Source of the DNA: Oleiphilus messinensis
GTDB taxonomy: Bacteria > Pseudomonadota > Gammaproteobacteria > Pseudomonadales > Oleiphilaceae
Length of the DNA: 64,000 bases
Assembly: GCF_002162375.1 (NCBI RefSeq)
Contig: NZ_CP021425.1
Location: forward strand, 5,630,501-5,694,500
Direction: 5' to 3'
The notes under the pieces are model-generated. The model searched no databases and was not told the origin of the DNA. It saw only the letters and a list, made by a program, of their open reading frames with translations. Positions within the stretch are counted from its first letter, which is position 1. Every line of letters begins with the position of its first letter. Position numbers and translations under genes: made by a program. Positions 9,647-17,822 of this stretch are shown here, in pieces.

Positions 9647-12243
9647 ACAGACTCAGTGGTGAGCAAACAGGATTTATCTATCACCCCGTCATCCCACCAC
9701 TCCGATGCCAGTATTAAATCAACGCTTGCATCGGCATCGAAGGTTATCTCCAGCGTTAAAGACCGGGACAACGATAGAAGGTACTCTGTAAACAACTTTT
9801 TGAGTGGCTCCGAGACACTCGGGTAAACGTCATACGCAACCAGTTTACATTCAGAAGTCAACGCGATCAGCTGCCGTGCGAGGACACGACCTTTCTCATC
9901 TCGCGCGAAAACAACTTGCTTGTTGACATCAAGCATGACCGCACTTGCAGAATAGGAACAAATCCCCCCAAGACTCAAACATGAGCCAACATACTGACCA
10001 AGTTTGAGTACTTCCAACGGATTTTGCTCCGTCGTGAGCGTTACCTCAACACTGCGTTCATTATCCAGTTGAATAGCCTCAGAAATGACGACTCCGATCC
10101 GCCACCGCTCAACCTCCAGATCAGGATAATTCGCTATCCATCTCTGGCTGAGAGGGTGCAACCAAAGGTAATCACTATTACCTTGACTATAGGCTTTTAG
10201 AAAACGCCTGAATGCGGTTCGATTGCCATCGGATTCAGGCAGGAGCTTGAGAGCGAAGAGAAAATCCTTATGGCTAGCGAGGCATCCTGTCATGGCTCGC
10301 CCGAGATGAACATGAATAAACTCTGTCAACGAGCTGAGAAGAACAATGATCCAATCATCCGTGATACGTTCATAGTGGCGTTGCAATTGAGCATCACTCA
10401 GTATTCTGTCCCCTGTCAGGTGGGCTTTCACCGCTTTTGGCAGAAACGCAGAGTGCGTTTCGGGCAATAGATGCTTCAGCTCATTCGCAACCGCTTTCAG
10501 GGAGGTAGATTCAGATTTAAAACACGGACTTTTAATGCGTATCCACTCATTCACAACCTGACGTTGCGTTTCCCACTGCAAACAGCCCAAATTGTGAGCA
10601 CAGGAATATAGCCTTTTCGTGTATCTGTTAATTGAAACGGCTACAAGCTCGGGCCAGGTATCAGCCAGAGCCCCCATACCCCAAGCGAATAAATTCGTGT
10701 CATCGTGTCGTTTACAGAGCTTGCTGAAGGTGATCAGCGTGGTATCGCTTATTTCTGGACAGTTTTTGACTCTCGCCAAATTCCACAAAACACGCCCCAG
10801 TAAAAGGTTCGGCGAAAAAGGGGATTTTCTGTAGCGTTGAACCACACATAAGGTCTCCTTCCAGGAGACCAGAATTTCACCAAGACTCTTGTCATCCGAG
10901 AACAATACATTCAGGTCAGCTATCGTGCCCTGGATGTATTCCACCTCAATTGTGCCGAGCATTTGGACTAATTCTTCGAGGTGGATCGCACTCTTCACAT
11001 ACCACGCCTTCGCAAAAGGTGCTTCCCGATAGGCGGCAAACTGGATCAAAAATACCAAAGCCGCTTCGACAACGGTGTTAGGCCAATCGGATTGCAGGAG
11101 CGCATCCAGATACGCATCCAATTTCAGAGTCGATCCGCATAGCTTCCATAGGCCCGGCAGAATAAAACCGGCATCAGATTGATCATATTCAAGCTTGAAT
11201 AACGTCACCCAGGTGTCTGAAATCGGGGCCTCACTGTATGCCCCATAAAAAGTACGCCAGGGTGAAAATTCGAGATGAATATCCAGACCAAGACATAAAT
11301 AGTCCTGGTCACATCCGGAACTCAGAAAATCAAGGACATTTTGGATCGAGGCTTCCAAAACATCAGCCTGAAGCCGAGTCAAACGCTCCAGTAACCTGGG
11401 TTCAGCAACCGGTGGAATCGACTCAAATCTGTTCAAAACCCGCATGAATAAATGGTATTCGACCACCGGGAGATAGCCAATTGCAGAACACCAATCTACA
11501 ACCCGATTACCGCTGATGAACCGATTTTTCTTTAACAGATGAGCGACAGGCTCGCACCAGCCCAATGTATTATCGCGACATAATTGGTCGAGCAACAACA
11601 TTCGATCCGGATCAACAGTGTCACACCACCATAAAAGTTCATTCTTGAAATTTTCACAAAATACACCACCGACATCCCCGGCCCCGGCATACTTGCTGTA
11701 AATCATTGGGTGCCATACAGCCAGAAAGACGTCACTGGGCGGGGTTAACCAAACCTCTCGCCAGGAGAAATTCGTCCCCAGAATGGTGTTTATTTCGCGC
11801 TCCGCACTTGCCAGAAACATCCAATTCAGAGCAAGCAGGTGTTGACACAATTTTCTATTGTCCATCGCGGCATACAAATTCCCCACGACCTGATCTTTTA
11901 ACTTGGGAGGACGATATTTGGTCCCCCTGTATCCGCGGGGACGGGCCGCGGACCGCTTCGGTGGTTTGGGCCCAGGCTGCAAAGAGACGGTATCGCTTGC
12001 ACAAGGATCAGCCGGGTCTGGCAAGGTTAAAATCTGCAGCAACAGCACATCACTCAGGGCTTGACCATCAAACTCGCCGACTTTTTGCAATCGGTGAAAG
12101 GCGCACATTATCGCATCACGGTAAGGGATTGGCTCACCATAATACTCCGATAATGACACGGGATTGCCATCGACAGGATACACCCGGATGGCTTCCGAGG
12201 ATCGGCGAAGCAAAGGACTCGAAACTTTAAACCTTGTCTGCAT
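9643..12243 (-). CDS. large protein of unknown function (866 aa)
   Basis: Not recognised. It has no signal peptide or membrane segments. The N-terminal third holds a basic, Pro-rich stretch near 95-120 (KPPKRSAARPRGYRGTKYRP). The middle is Leu- and Trp-rich helical sequence resembling irregular alpha-solenoid repeats. The C-terminal 150 residues look like a discrete domain: LGQYVGSCLSLGG, then ASAVMLDVNKQVVFARDEKG and RVLARQLIA. This part weakly recalls PcfJ-like proteins, in which a conserved Cys/Gly segment precedes an 'old residue, still valid' beta pair, but the assignment is uncertain. The ribosome-binding site is weak. Stops overlap convergently with the ABC exporter. Confidence 0.75.
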   Translation of the reverse strand: MQTRFKVSSPLLRRSSEAIRVYPVDGNPVSLSEYYGEPIPYRDAIMCAFHRLQKVGEFDGQALSDVLLLQILTLPDPADPCASDTVSLQPGPKPPKRSAARPRGYRGTKYRPPKLKDQVVGNLYAAMDNRKLCQHLLALNWMFLASAEREINTILGTNFSWREVWLTPPSDVFLAVWHPMIYSKYAGAGDVGGVFCENFKNELLWWCDTVDPDRMLLLDQLCRDNTLGWCEPVAHLLKKNRFISGNRVVDWCSAIGYLPVVEYHLFMRVLNRFESIPPVAEPRLLERLTRLQADVLEASIQNVLDFLSSGCDQDYLCLGLDIHLEFSPWRTFYGAYSEAPISDTWVTLFKLEYDQSDAGFILPGLWKLCGSTLKLDAYLDALLQSDWPNTVVEAALVFLIQFAAYREAPFAKAWYVKSAIHLEELVQMLGTIEVEYIQGTIADLNVLFSDDKSLGEILVSWKETLCVVQRYRKSPFSPNLLLGRVLWNLARVKNCPEISDTTLITFSKLCKRHDDTNLFAWGMGALADTWPELVAVSINRYTKRLYSCAHNLGCLQWETQRQVVNEWIRIKSPCFKSESTSLKAVANELKHLLPETHSAFLPKAVKAHLTGDRILSDAQLQRHYERITDDWIIVLLSSLTEFIHVHLGRAMTGCLASHKDFLFALKLLPESDGNRTAFRRFLKAYSQGNSDYLWLHPLSQRWIANYPDLEVERWRIGVVISEAIQLDNERSVEVTLTTEQNPLEVLKLGQYVGSCLSLGGICSYSASAVMLDVNKQVVFARDEKGRVLARQLIALTSECKLVAYDVYPSVSEPLKKLFTEYLLSLSRSLTLEITFDADASVDLILASEWWDDGVIDKSCLLTTESV

Positions 12244-12404
12244 AGTTCAACTTTCAACACTCTGTGATGATCTTTTGAAAACAATCTGCGTGGCCTTCTG
12301 GTGTTGTTTGATTTTACACCAACAAGAGCAACTTCCGGATTGTGCCTGGTCACCATTTCATCTTAAGCTTGCCAATATCATCTACCCTGCGCGAGAAACC
12401 TTAA

Positions 12405-12917
12405 ATGCCAGATATTCATGTCCAAACTCTAGAGACCCCGATTGGTGAACTTTTGCTGGGCACGTTCGAGGGCAAACTATGCTTGTGCGATTGGCGCTAT
12501 CGCAAAATGCGCAGTGCGGTTGATAACCGTATTCAGACGCTTTTAAAAGCGCAATATCAAACTACAACAGACAGCACCATCAAACAGGCCGAGCAGGAAT
12601 TGAGTGAGTACTTTGCCGGAGAACGAACTCACTTTACCATCCCGCTCTTATTCGCTGGGAGCGAATTTCAACAACGCGTTTGGCAGGCTTTGCTCAATGT
12701 CGAATATGGCCAAACCACAACTTATGGCGCACTGGCCAAAGATCTTGAGCAACCGAAAGCTGTTCGGGCAGTCGCCAGTGCCAATGGCGCAAATGCACTA
12801 TCGATTATCGTCCCCTGCCATCGCGTCATCGGAAGTGATGGCAGTCTGGTGGGTTATGCGGGAGGCATTAAAGCCAAGGAAAAACTGCTAAAACTCGAGA
12901 ATAGTCTATTGTTTTAA
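12405..12917 (+). CDS. ogt: methylated-DNA--protein-cysteine S-methyltransferase
   Basis: A 170-residue suicide DNA-repair protein that moves the O6-alkyl group of guanine to its own cysteine. The acceptor is in IIVPCHRVIG near residue 138. Upstream, FQQRVWQALLNVEYGQTTTYG is the DNA-binding helix-turn-helix with the Arg-finger region, and AVGASANGA-like sequence (AVASANGANALS) precedes the active site. The N-terminal domain begins directly with the conserved TPIGELLLG strand. It is full length for Ogt and lacks an Ada N-domain. It is transcribed alone. Confidence 0.93.
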   Translation: MPDIHVQTLETPIGELLLGTFEGKLCLCDWRYRKMRSAVDNRIQTLLKAQYQTTTDSTIKQAEQELSEYFAGERTHFTIPLLFAGSEFQQRVWQALLNVEYGQTTTYGALAKDLEQPKAVRAVASANGANALSIIVPCHRVIGSDGSLVGYAGGIKAKEKLLKLENSLLF

Positions 12918-13221
12918 CACCCAATGAAATTCTGAGTGTGTCATCAACTTCGCAGTAGAAATCGATCCGTACAAAGCGTAATCAAACCTACAGCGTGTAT
13001 TGTGTGCGCTCATTCACTTGGAAAAAACCGACGGGTCGGATATCCTACCCGGCATTTCAAAACGCTTGTCCACATTTTGTACTCTGCACAATTGAATGTA
13101 CTGGGTACAAATGAGCACAATTTGTTCGAACTATTGCACACGTGATAAACAGCTTGAGCTGTGTGGTAGACCGAGGCAAGCCTTATCGATTCCCATTTTG
13201 TTCCAGGTAGCGGCTTATATT

Positions 13222-14475
13222 GTGAATATCGATGTCATTCTCTCTCATCCTGATTTATGGAAATACATAAGTATCCCCATTGTGGCGGGTCTGGTTGGTT
13301 GGAGTACCAACTGGCTTGCCGTCAAATTAATGTTTGTGCCTTTAGAGTTTAAAGGTTACAAACCATTCTTTCTCGGCTGGCAGGGCGTTATTCCCTCAAA
13401 AGCAGAAAAAATGGCAAAAGTGATTGTCGATAAAGGCCTGCAATCACTGGCGACCGTGTCAGAGGTATACAACCAGATCGATCGCAGCGCGCTGTCGGAA
13501 CAAATCGTCAAGATGATGGATCCACGCATTGAAGAATATGTCGATGATTTGATGAATCAGGACAATGCCGCCTTATGGGAAAAAGTCCCGGATGCATTCA
13601 AGCGCCGAATTTATGAGAACGTTCGAAAGCAAATGCCGATTATTACGGACAAAATGCTGGAAGACATTGGGGACAAAATTGATGATATGTTTGACCTCGA
13701 AGATATGGTTGTGTCGATACTAACCAAGAACAAGGAGCTACTGAACCGGATATTTCTTGAGGCCGGGAAAGCCGAGTTCAAATTTATTGTTTCCTCCGGT
13801 ATGTACTTCGGCGCTGCATTCGGCCTGTTACAAATGGCGCTGTGGATTTTCACACAAAACTGGTGGATTTTGCCTTTATTTGGTTTGATCGTCGGGTACG
13901 CAACGAATGCCATTGCATTGAAAATTATCTTCAAACCCCTGCACCCAGTACACTTCGGGCCTTACACCATTCAGGGACTGTTCCTGAAGCGGCAATCCGA
14001 GGTGGCGCGCGTACTCTGTCGCATTACTACCGAAGAAGTCATCACCATCAATAACATTCTTTATTCGATGTTAACGGGCCCCAAGTCAGAGCGCACCAAA
14101 CGCCTGATTCAAACCCAGGTCCGAAAAGCCATCGATGAAACAACCAGCTGGGGCTCGCTGGGGATCGGCACACCCATCACGAGAGCATTTATCGGGACGC
14201 AATCCTATATCGATCTCAAAGCACAGGCTGCCGAGCTCGCCCTGAATACTGCTGAAAGCGAATTAATGCACAACAAAGCCTTCAGCGAAGGACAGTCGGA
14301 AATTATTTTCGAACTCCTGCGCAGCCGCATGGAGGAACTCTCAACCGAAGAATTCCAGGATGTCATTCGACCCGCATTCCAAGAGGATGAATGGAAACTC
14401 ATCATTCTCGGTGCACTGTTAGGACTTGCAGCAGGCTTCGCACAGCTCTTCGGAATGTTTGGCGGAATCATGTAG
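13222..14475 (+). CDS. DUF445 family membrane protein
   Basis: About 417 residues. LWKYISIPIVAGLVGWSTNWLA near the N-terminus and PLFGLIVGYATNAIALKIIF in the second half are the paired hydrophobic signatures of DUF445, and a C-terminal helix (LIILGALLGLAAGFAQLFG) completes the topology. Function unknown. The frame is open from 13096, but the first 42 codons look unlike the family. The GTG at 13222, preceded by AGG at 13205, gives the expected N-terminus just before the first helix. The 300 bases upstream show no other gene. Confidence 0.85.
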   Translation: MNIDVILSHPDLWKYISIPIVAGLVGWSTNWLAVKLMFVPLEFKGYKPFFLGWQGVIPSKAEKMAKVIVDKGLQSLATVSEVYNQIDRSALSEQIVKMMDPRIEEYVDDLMNQDNAALWEKVPDAFKRRIYENVRKQMPIITDKMLEDIGDKIDDMFDLEDMVVSILTKNKELLNRIFLEAGKAEFKFIVSSGMYFGAAFGLLQMALWIFTQNWWILPLFGLIVGYATNAIALKIIFKPLHPVHFGPYTIQGLFLKRQSEVARVLCRITTEEVITINNILYSMLTGPKSERTKRLIQTQVRKAIDETTSWGSLGIGTPITRAFIGTQSYIDLKAQAAELALNTAESELMHNKAFSEGQSEIIFELLRSRMEELSTEEFQDVIRPAFQEDEWKLIILGALLGLAAGFAQLFGMFGGIM

Positions 14476-14493
14476 TTCCGAGTAGTGCAATTT

Positions 14494-14540
14494 AGCAGCA
14501 TAAACCGGAAGATATCACTCGAGTCCCGATTTATGCTGCT
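14494..14540. terminator. stem-loop after the DUF445 gene
   Basis: AGCAGCATAAA at 14494-14504 is perfectly complementary to TTTATGCTGCT at 14530-14540, giving an 11-bp stem with a 25-base loop. There is no strong T-tract, so it is a candidate transcript end or RNA-stabilising hairpin rather than a classic terminator. Confidence 0.4.
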
Positions 14541-14594
14541 CAAAAGGCCCAGACCAACCTTGCTCCACTATCCTCTTCCATTGAAATCGATTCG

Positions 14595-14753
14595 CTATTG
14601 CACCAAATCGTTAATCCGCTGGTTATAGCGATTGCGTTCCTTTTCATTGAGCTTTTCAAGTACACGTCTATCACCAAACAGACGACGAAATCCTTGCGTA
14701 ACCCTGTGGGGCTCAGGGCAACCTAGCAATAAATGATCAATTTGATTGAACAT
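14595..14753 (-). CDS. possible 52-aa protein or gene remnant
   Basis: An ATG-initiated frame starting MFNQIDHLLLGCPEPHR and ending in the charged tail KERNRYNQRINDLVQ. The composition looks like real coding sequence rather than chance, but no family is recognised and no ribosome-binding site is visible. Its first ten or so codons lie inside the left arm of a 33-bp inverted repeat, and the same codons recur in the right arm at 14895-14927. That suggests a truncated and partly duplicated gene at the edge of the mobile region. Confidence 0.35.
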   Translation of the reverse strand: MFNQIDHLLLGCPEPHRVTQGFRRLFGDRRVLEKLNEKERNRYNQRINDLVQ

Positions 14754-14927
14754 TATTTGAACGTTTAAGTTGAAAAATACTCAGTCACAAGCCATTTTGA
14801 ATGGAATCCAATAGATTATTCAATGCTCCTCGGAGAGCAACAAGCCCTTTTGCTTTGAGTCGTTCTTGTATGATCGTGAATTGATCTCAACACGATCAAA
14901 TTGATCATTTATTGCTAGGTTGCCCTG
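14714..14927. repeat. 33-bp perfect inverted repeat with 148-bp spacer
   Basis: Bases 14714-14746 and 14895-14927 are exact reverse complements over 33 positions, with core AACCTAGCAATAAATGATC. The 214-bp unit lies immediately left of the IS607-like element and has no gene of its own in the spacer. It could be a MITE-like element or a fold-back duplication made during insertion. No target-site duplication could be identified. Confidence 0.8.
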
Positions 14928-14975
14928 TCCAGGGGCTTTAACAGTTAACGAAATACTTGACTAAACCTACTCATA

Positions 14976-14994
14976 TACAGTAGCTTGTACAGTA
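14976..14994 (+). promoter_or_regulatory. direct repeats at the IS607-like left end
   Basis: TACAGTA at 14976-14982 and 14988-14994 is separated by GCTTG, giving a 12-bp period. In copy 2 both repeats read TACAGTG with the same spacer, so the two units have changed in concert. This fits a binding site for the HTH protein encoded 30 bases downstream. Confidence 0.55.
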
Positions 14995-15023
14995 TTGTTT
15001 TCTCATGGATGGAGGTGATGATC

Positions 15024-15173
15024 ATGGCTGAATTTCTATCGATAGGCGCTGCCGCTTTTCTGCTGGGTGTGGCCGTTTCCACCCTTCTTCGCTGGGAAAA
15101 AGAATCACGATTTTTCTCAGATTTCCGTACGCCTGGTGGCCATCGTCGTAAAAATCAACGAGCCATCGCCTAG
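15024..15173 (+). CDS. truncated IS607 TnpA: MerR-like HTH only
   Basis: A 49-residue protein, LSIGAAAFLLGVAVSTLLRW followed by FRTPGGHRR, which is exactly the N-terminal MerR-type DNA-binding domain of IS607 serine recombinases. The catalytic resolvase domain that should follow is absent and the frame ends NQRAIA. GGAGGTGA at 15011-15018 supports the ATG at 15024. The stop overlaps the GTG start of tnpB (TAGTG), indicating translational coupling. It cannot catalyse recombination alone, but it could still bind the element end as a repressor or accessory protein. Confidence 0.8.
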   Translation: MAEFLSIGAAAFLLGVAVSTLLRWEKESRFFSDFRTPGGHRRKNQRAIA

Positions 15174-16828
15174 TGGATACGCCAACCAAAACACTCACCT
15201 TTGAAACCCGGCTTGATTTGATTCATGAGCAGGATGCGGCATTGTGTCAATATGCCGAGCTGTGGAATCAAGTGAAATTTCGTTGGTTTGCTAACTTACA
15301 AAAGCCTAAAGCCCAGCAATTGAATCGTACCCAGTTTATGCATGAAATGGGGATGCCGTTCAGCTATCGGGTATTTCAAGGCGTACGGCAAAGCATTAAA
15401 GGGCTAATCCAGTCTTACCAAACTAATCGAAACAACCGATTGGTGACGCTGGACGTTAAAATCAAACAGCTGGAGAAAACACTCAACAAACTAGAGAAGC
15501 GCTGTGATCATGTTGCAGAGAAAGGCTGCCCGCAACAGGCGAAACAACTTCGCAACAGGCTACGACAGAAGGAAGTGAAACTGCGTCGTTGGCAGCAAAA
15601 GCAGGCCGCCTTGGTGGCTGAAAAACAGGAAAATAAAACCCCCATTTGTTTCGGCGGTCGAAAGCTGCTGAAAGAGCGACAAACACTAAGAACCAATGAA
15701 GGGATCAGGGATTGGCAATGTCGCTGGCACGAAGCGCGACACCGTGAATTTCTCTTGGTGGGTTCGCATGATGAATCCTGGGGCTGTCAAAATGCCCAGC
15801 TATCGCCCAGTGAGCAAGAAGATGCTTACCAGCTAAAACTCTTGGTGCCCCATCAATTACGCGCTACGTTTGGCACGACCATTCACATTGATCGCCTGCA
15901 ATTCAAGCATGGTAAGGCGACGATTGCCCAAGCCGTTTGGCAGAATCAGGTTAAAAAACACGATAAATCAATCAAAGGGCAATCCCTGAGTTTTCGATTT
16001 AAGCGAGACAAAAAAGGTTGGCGGTTACTCGTTAGCGTGGAAGTGGCAGGACCAACAGAGCAAGCAGAGTGGATCGATGCTGGTCAAGGAGTCATTGGTG
16101 TGGATGTCAACCCGGATCACTTAGCGGTCGTCGAGCTGGATAGAAACGGTAACCCACTGCAACACCGAACGTTTGACTTACCGTTACACTATAAGAATGA
16201 TGCTCAACGGGCGGCCATTATTGGGGATGCCGTACGAGACCTGATGGACTTTGCCGCGCAGCAAGGTAAAGCGGTGGTGATCGAAAAGCTGGATTTTCAG
16301 CAGAAGAAACGGCAATACCAAAAGCAGGATCATCCTCAGTATGCCCGCATGTTGAATGCCTTTGCTTACGGCAAGATCAAGGACTTGATTGAAACGCAAA
16401 GCATAAAACGCGGCATACGCCTTTATCACGTCAATCCGGCTTATACCTCATTATTGGGGCGGATGAAATATCGCGATCGACACGGTTTTTCAGATCACCA
16501 TGCGGCCGCGTTAGTGATTGGTCGTCGGCATTATGGCTTTAAAGAAAAGCCGCCAAAACAACTCATTGGTATTAACGCGAAGGGTACCGTTAAGACCGAG
16601 CATCCGCCTGTAAGGATGGCGCTCGGGGATTTTCAGTATTACACCAAACTTCAGCGTTGGTACGAACCACTCGAAAAATCATTAGATTTTCTGAGTGGCT
16701 GGCGTCACTTTCGTTGTGTGAATCGGGTTAGTTACTCCGTCGAGGCTCGCCTTGGTGGTAGACCGGGCATGAATCCCGACTTGATTCAGGAAAGCACTCC
16801 ACTGCTTTCCGCGCACCCTGCGCTGTAG
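15173..16828 (+). CDS. tnpB: TnpB RNA-guided nuclease family protein, IS607 type
   Basis: 551 residues, ancestor-family of Cas12. The N-terminal half is a basic helical and coiled-coil region (residues 90-150). The RuvC part has GVDVNPDHLAVVELD (first Asp near 310), VVIEKLDF (Glu near 369) and GFSDHHAAALVIGRR (candidate third Asp near 440). The four-cysteine zinc ribbon usually found between the last two motifs is absent; VNPAYTSLLGRMKY stands in its place, as in a known zinc-less TnpB subgroup. The start is GTG overlapping the HTH stop. In the family, TnpB cuts DNA matching a guide RNA made from the element's 3' end. It looks full length, and a truncated relative lies at 35665-36501. Confidence 0.85.
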   Translation: MDTPTKTLTFETRLDLIHEQDAALCQYAELWNQVKFRWFANLQKPKAQQLNRTQFMHEMGMPFSYRVFQGVRQSIKGLIQSYQTNRNNRLVTLDVKIKQLEKTLNKLEKRCDHVAEKGCPQQAKQLRNRLRQKEVKLRRWQQKQAALVAEKQENKTPICFGGRKLLKERQTLRTNEGIRDWQCRWHEARHREFLLVGSHDESWGCQNAQLSPSEQEDAYQLKLLVPHQLRATFGTTIHIDRLQFKHGKATIAQAVWQNQVKKHDKSIKGQSLSFRFKRDKKGWRLLVSVEVAGPTEQAEWIDAGQGVIGVDVNPDHLAVVELDRNGNPLQHRTFDLPLHYKNDAQRAAIIGDAVRDLMDFAAQQGKAVVIEKLDFQQKKRQYQKQDHPQYARMLNAFAYGKIKDLIETQSIKRGIRLYHVNPAYTSLLGRMKYRDRHGFSDHHAAALVIGRRHYGFKEKPPKQLIGINAKGTVKTEHPPVRMALGDFQYYTKLQRWYEPLEKSLDFLSGWRHFRCVNRVSYSVEARLGGRPGMNPDLIQESTPLLSAHPAL

Positions 16829-16865
16829 GGATAGGCTCGTTTAAACCATGAGTAGGTTTAAGCAG
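16771..16865 (+). ncRNA. putative TnpB guide RNA (reRNA/omegaRNA) region
   Basis: The 3' end of tnpB and the following bases are rich in hairpins: GAATC/GATTC at 16771-16787, a perfect 8-bp stem GGAAAGCA/TGCTTTCC at 16789-16810 with a 6-base loop, and CCCT/AGGG around 16816-16830. In characterised elements the guide scaffold overlaps the tnpB 3' end and the guide is the flanking DNA. Assigned by position and structure only. Confidence 0.4.
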
Positions 16866-16867
16866 GT

Positions 16868-17317
16868 TTATGAAAACGGTGTCAGGTTTAGAATCGCAGG
16901 CGAGTACCCCAGATAGCTGGGTATAGTGACTTCCGTTAATTCATGAGCAATTGACTTCAGAACCGCAGCAGCAATTTCCTCAGGCGTTGAGGTGGGTACA
17001 CCTTTTGCTGCCTCATCGCTTCCTAACGCCAGTTCGGTTGTGACCTTGCAGGGCATTATCGTGCTGAAGTTGATACCCGTATCCCGATACTCTTCCCGCA
17101 GTGTTTTCGTTAGCCCCACCACGGCAAACTTGGTCGCACAATAGACTGCCAGCCCGGGGATCGGTACCATGCCCGCCATGGACGAAACATTAACAATATG
17201 CCCGCTCCCTCGGCGAATCATCCTCGGCAGTGCAAGTTTGCAGCCCAGTATCACGCCGGTTAAGTTTATATCGATTTGCGTTTCCGATATGTCATCGGAT
17301 TCATCCACAAAAGCACC
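16868..17317 (-). pseudogene. SDR oxidoreductase fragment, both ends missing
   Basis: About 150 residues of a short-chain dehydrogenase. GVILGCKLALPRMI, HIVNVSSMAG and the catalytic pair YCATK (Tyr-x-x-x-Lys) are intact. The N-terminal Rossmann fold with its TGxxxGxG cofactor motif is missing: homology begins abruptly at GAFVDESDD at base 17317, where an AraC fragment begins on the other strand. The C-terminus stops at the edge of the IS607-like element. It cannot bind NAD(P) and is best read as a fossil. Confidence 0.8.
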
Positions 17318-17767
17318 AGAATGATTCCCCTTGAAACACTGCAACGACCTTTGGGTATGGCAGACCCGCATGCATCAAAAATCGCCATCGCGCAATGCGA
17401 AAATGAGCTCGCCAGCATAACCAATGAATTTGATTTCCTGTACAACTTGAAAGAAACAATACGGGACAAAATCAGTAAAGTGCCTTCGTTAGAAAGCGTC
17501 GCCGATAATTTTTTTGTCTCGAGCAGGACGTTGAAACGACGCCTGAAAGAAGAAGGCACCACCTATCAAAAGTTAGTCGATGATATCCGTCTGGAAGAAT
17601 CCAAAAAATTGATGTGCAATCCGGACTTGAGCCTGCAGCACATTGCAGAAAGAGTCGGTTATCAGGATCCGGCGAATTTCACCCGCGCATTCAAGAAGTG
17701 GACTGGGGATCCGCCTTCCATCTATCGGGAAAATCTATTCAAGACCAGCAAAGCTTTGTCCAGATGA
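17318..17767 (+). pseudogene. AraC family regulator, 3' half
   Basis: About 150 residues matching the end of the ligand domain (IPLETLQRPLGMADPHASKI) and the complete two-HTH AraC DNA-binding domain: SLESVADNFFVSSRTLKRRL and SLQHIAERVGYQDPANFTRA. The N-terminal half of the usual 330-340 residues is absent. It abuts an SDR fragment head-to-head at 17317/17318, so a single deletion probably removed both 5' ends and the shared promoter of a divergent regulator/target pair. No start signal remains. Confidence 0.8.
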
Positions 17768-17822
17768 GATGGCGCAGGAAAGCCGAGTCGGAGAACCGCA
17801 CGAGCACATCGACCTCAATGGT

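Larger units (their letters stand above)
14935..16870 (+). mobile_element. IS607-like element, copy 1 (HTH-only tnpA plus tnpB)
   Basis: The left limit is set by where homology with the second copy (near 36690) begins, just after a run of G residues, which fits the GG target preference of IS607 elements. The element carries two direct 7-bp repeats at its left end, a 49-aa MerR-type HTH frame and a full-length tnpB overlapping it by one base. The right limit is uncertain: a 13-bp sequence at 16848-16860 is the reverse complement of 14962-14974. It abuts the truncated SDR gene, whose 3' end it probably interrupted. Confidence 0.75.

Noticed and set aside
11706-12230. A 174-codon plus-strand frame opposite the 866-aa gene.
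   Set aside because: No recognisable domain; the minus-strand frame is far longer and has protein-like composition.
12918-13221. A small gene or upstream extension of the DUF445 protein.
   Set aside because: Open frames here lack protein-like composition and ribosome-binding sites; the GTG at 13222 gives the expected N-terminus.
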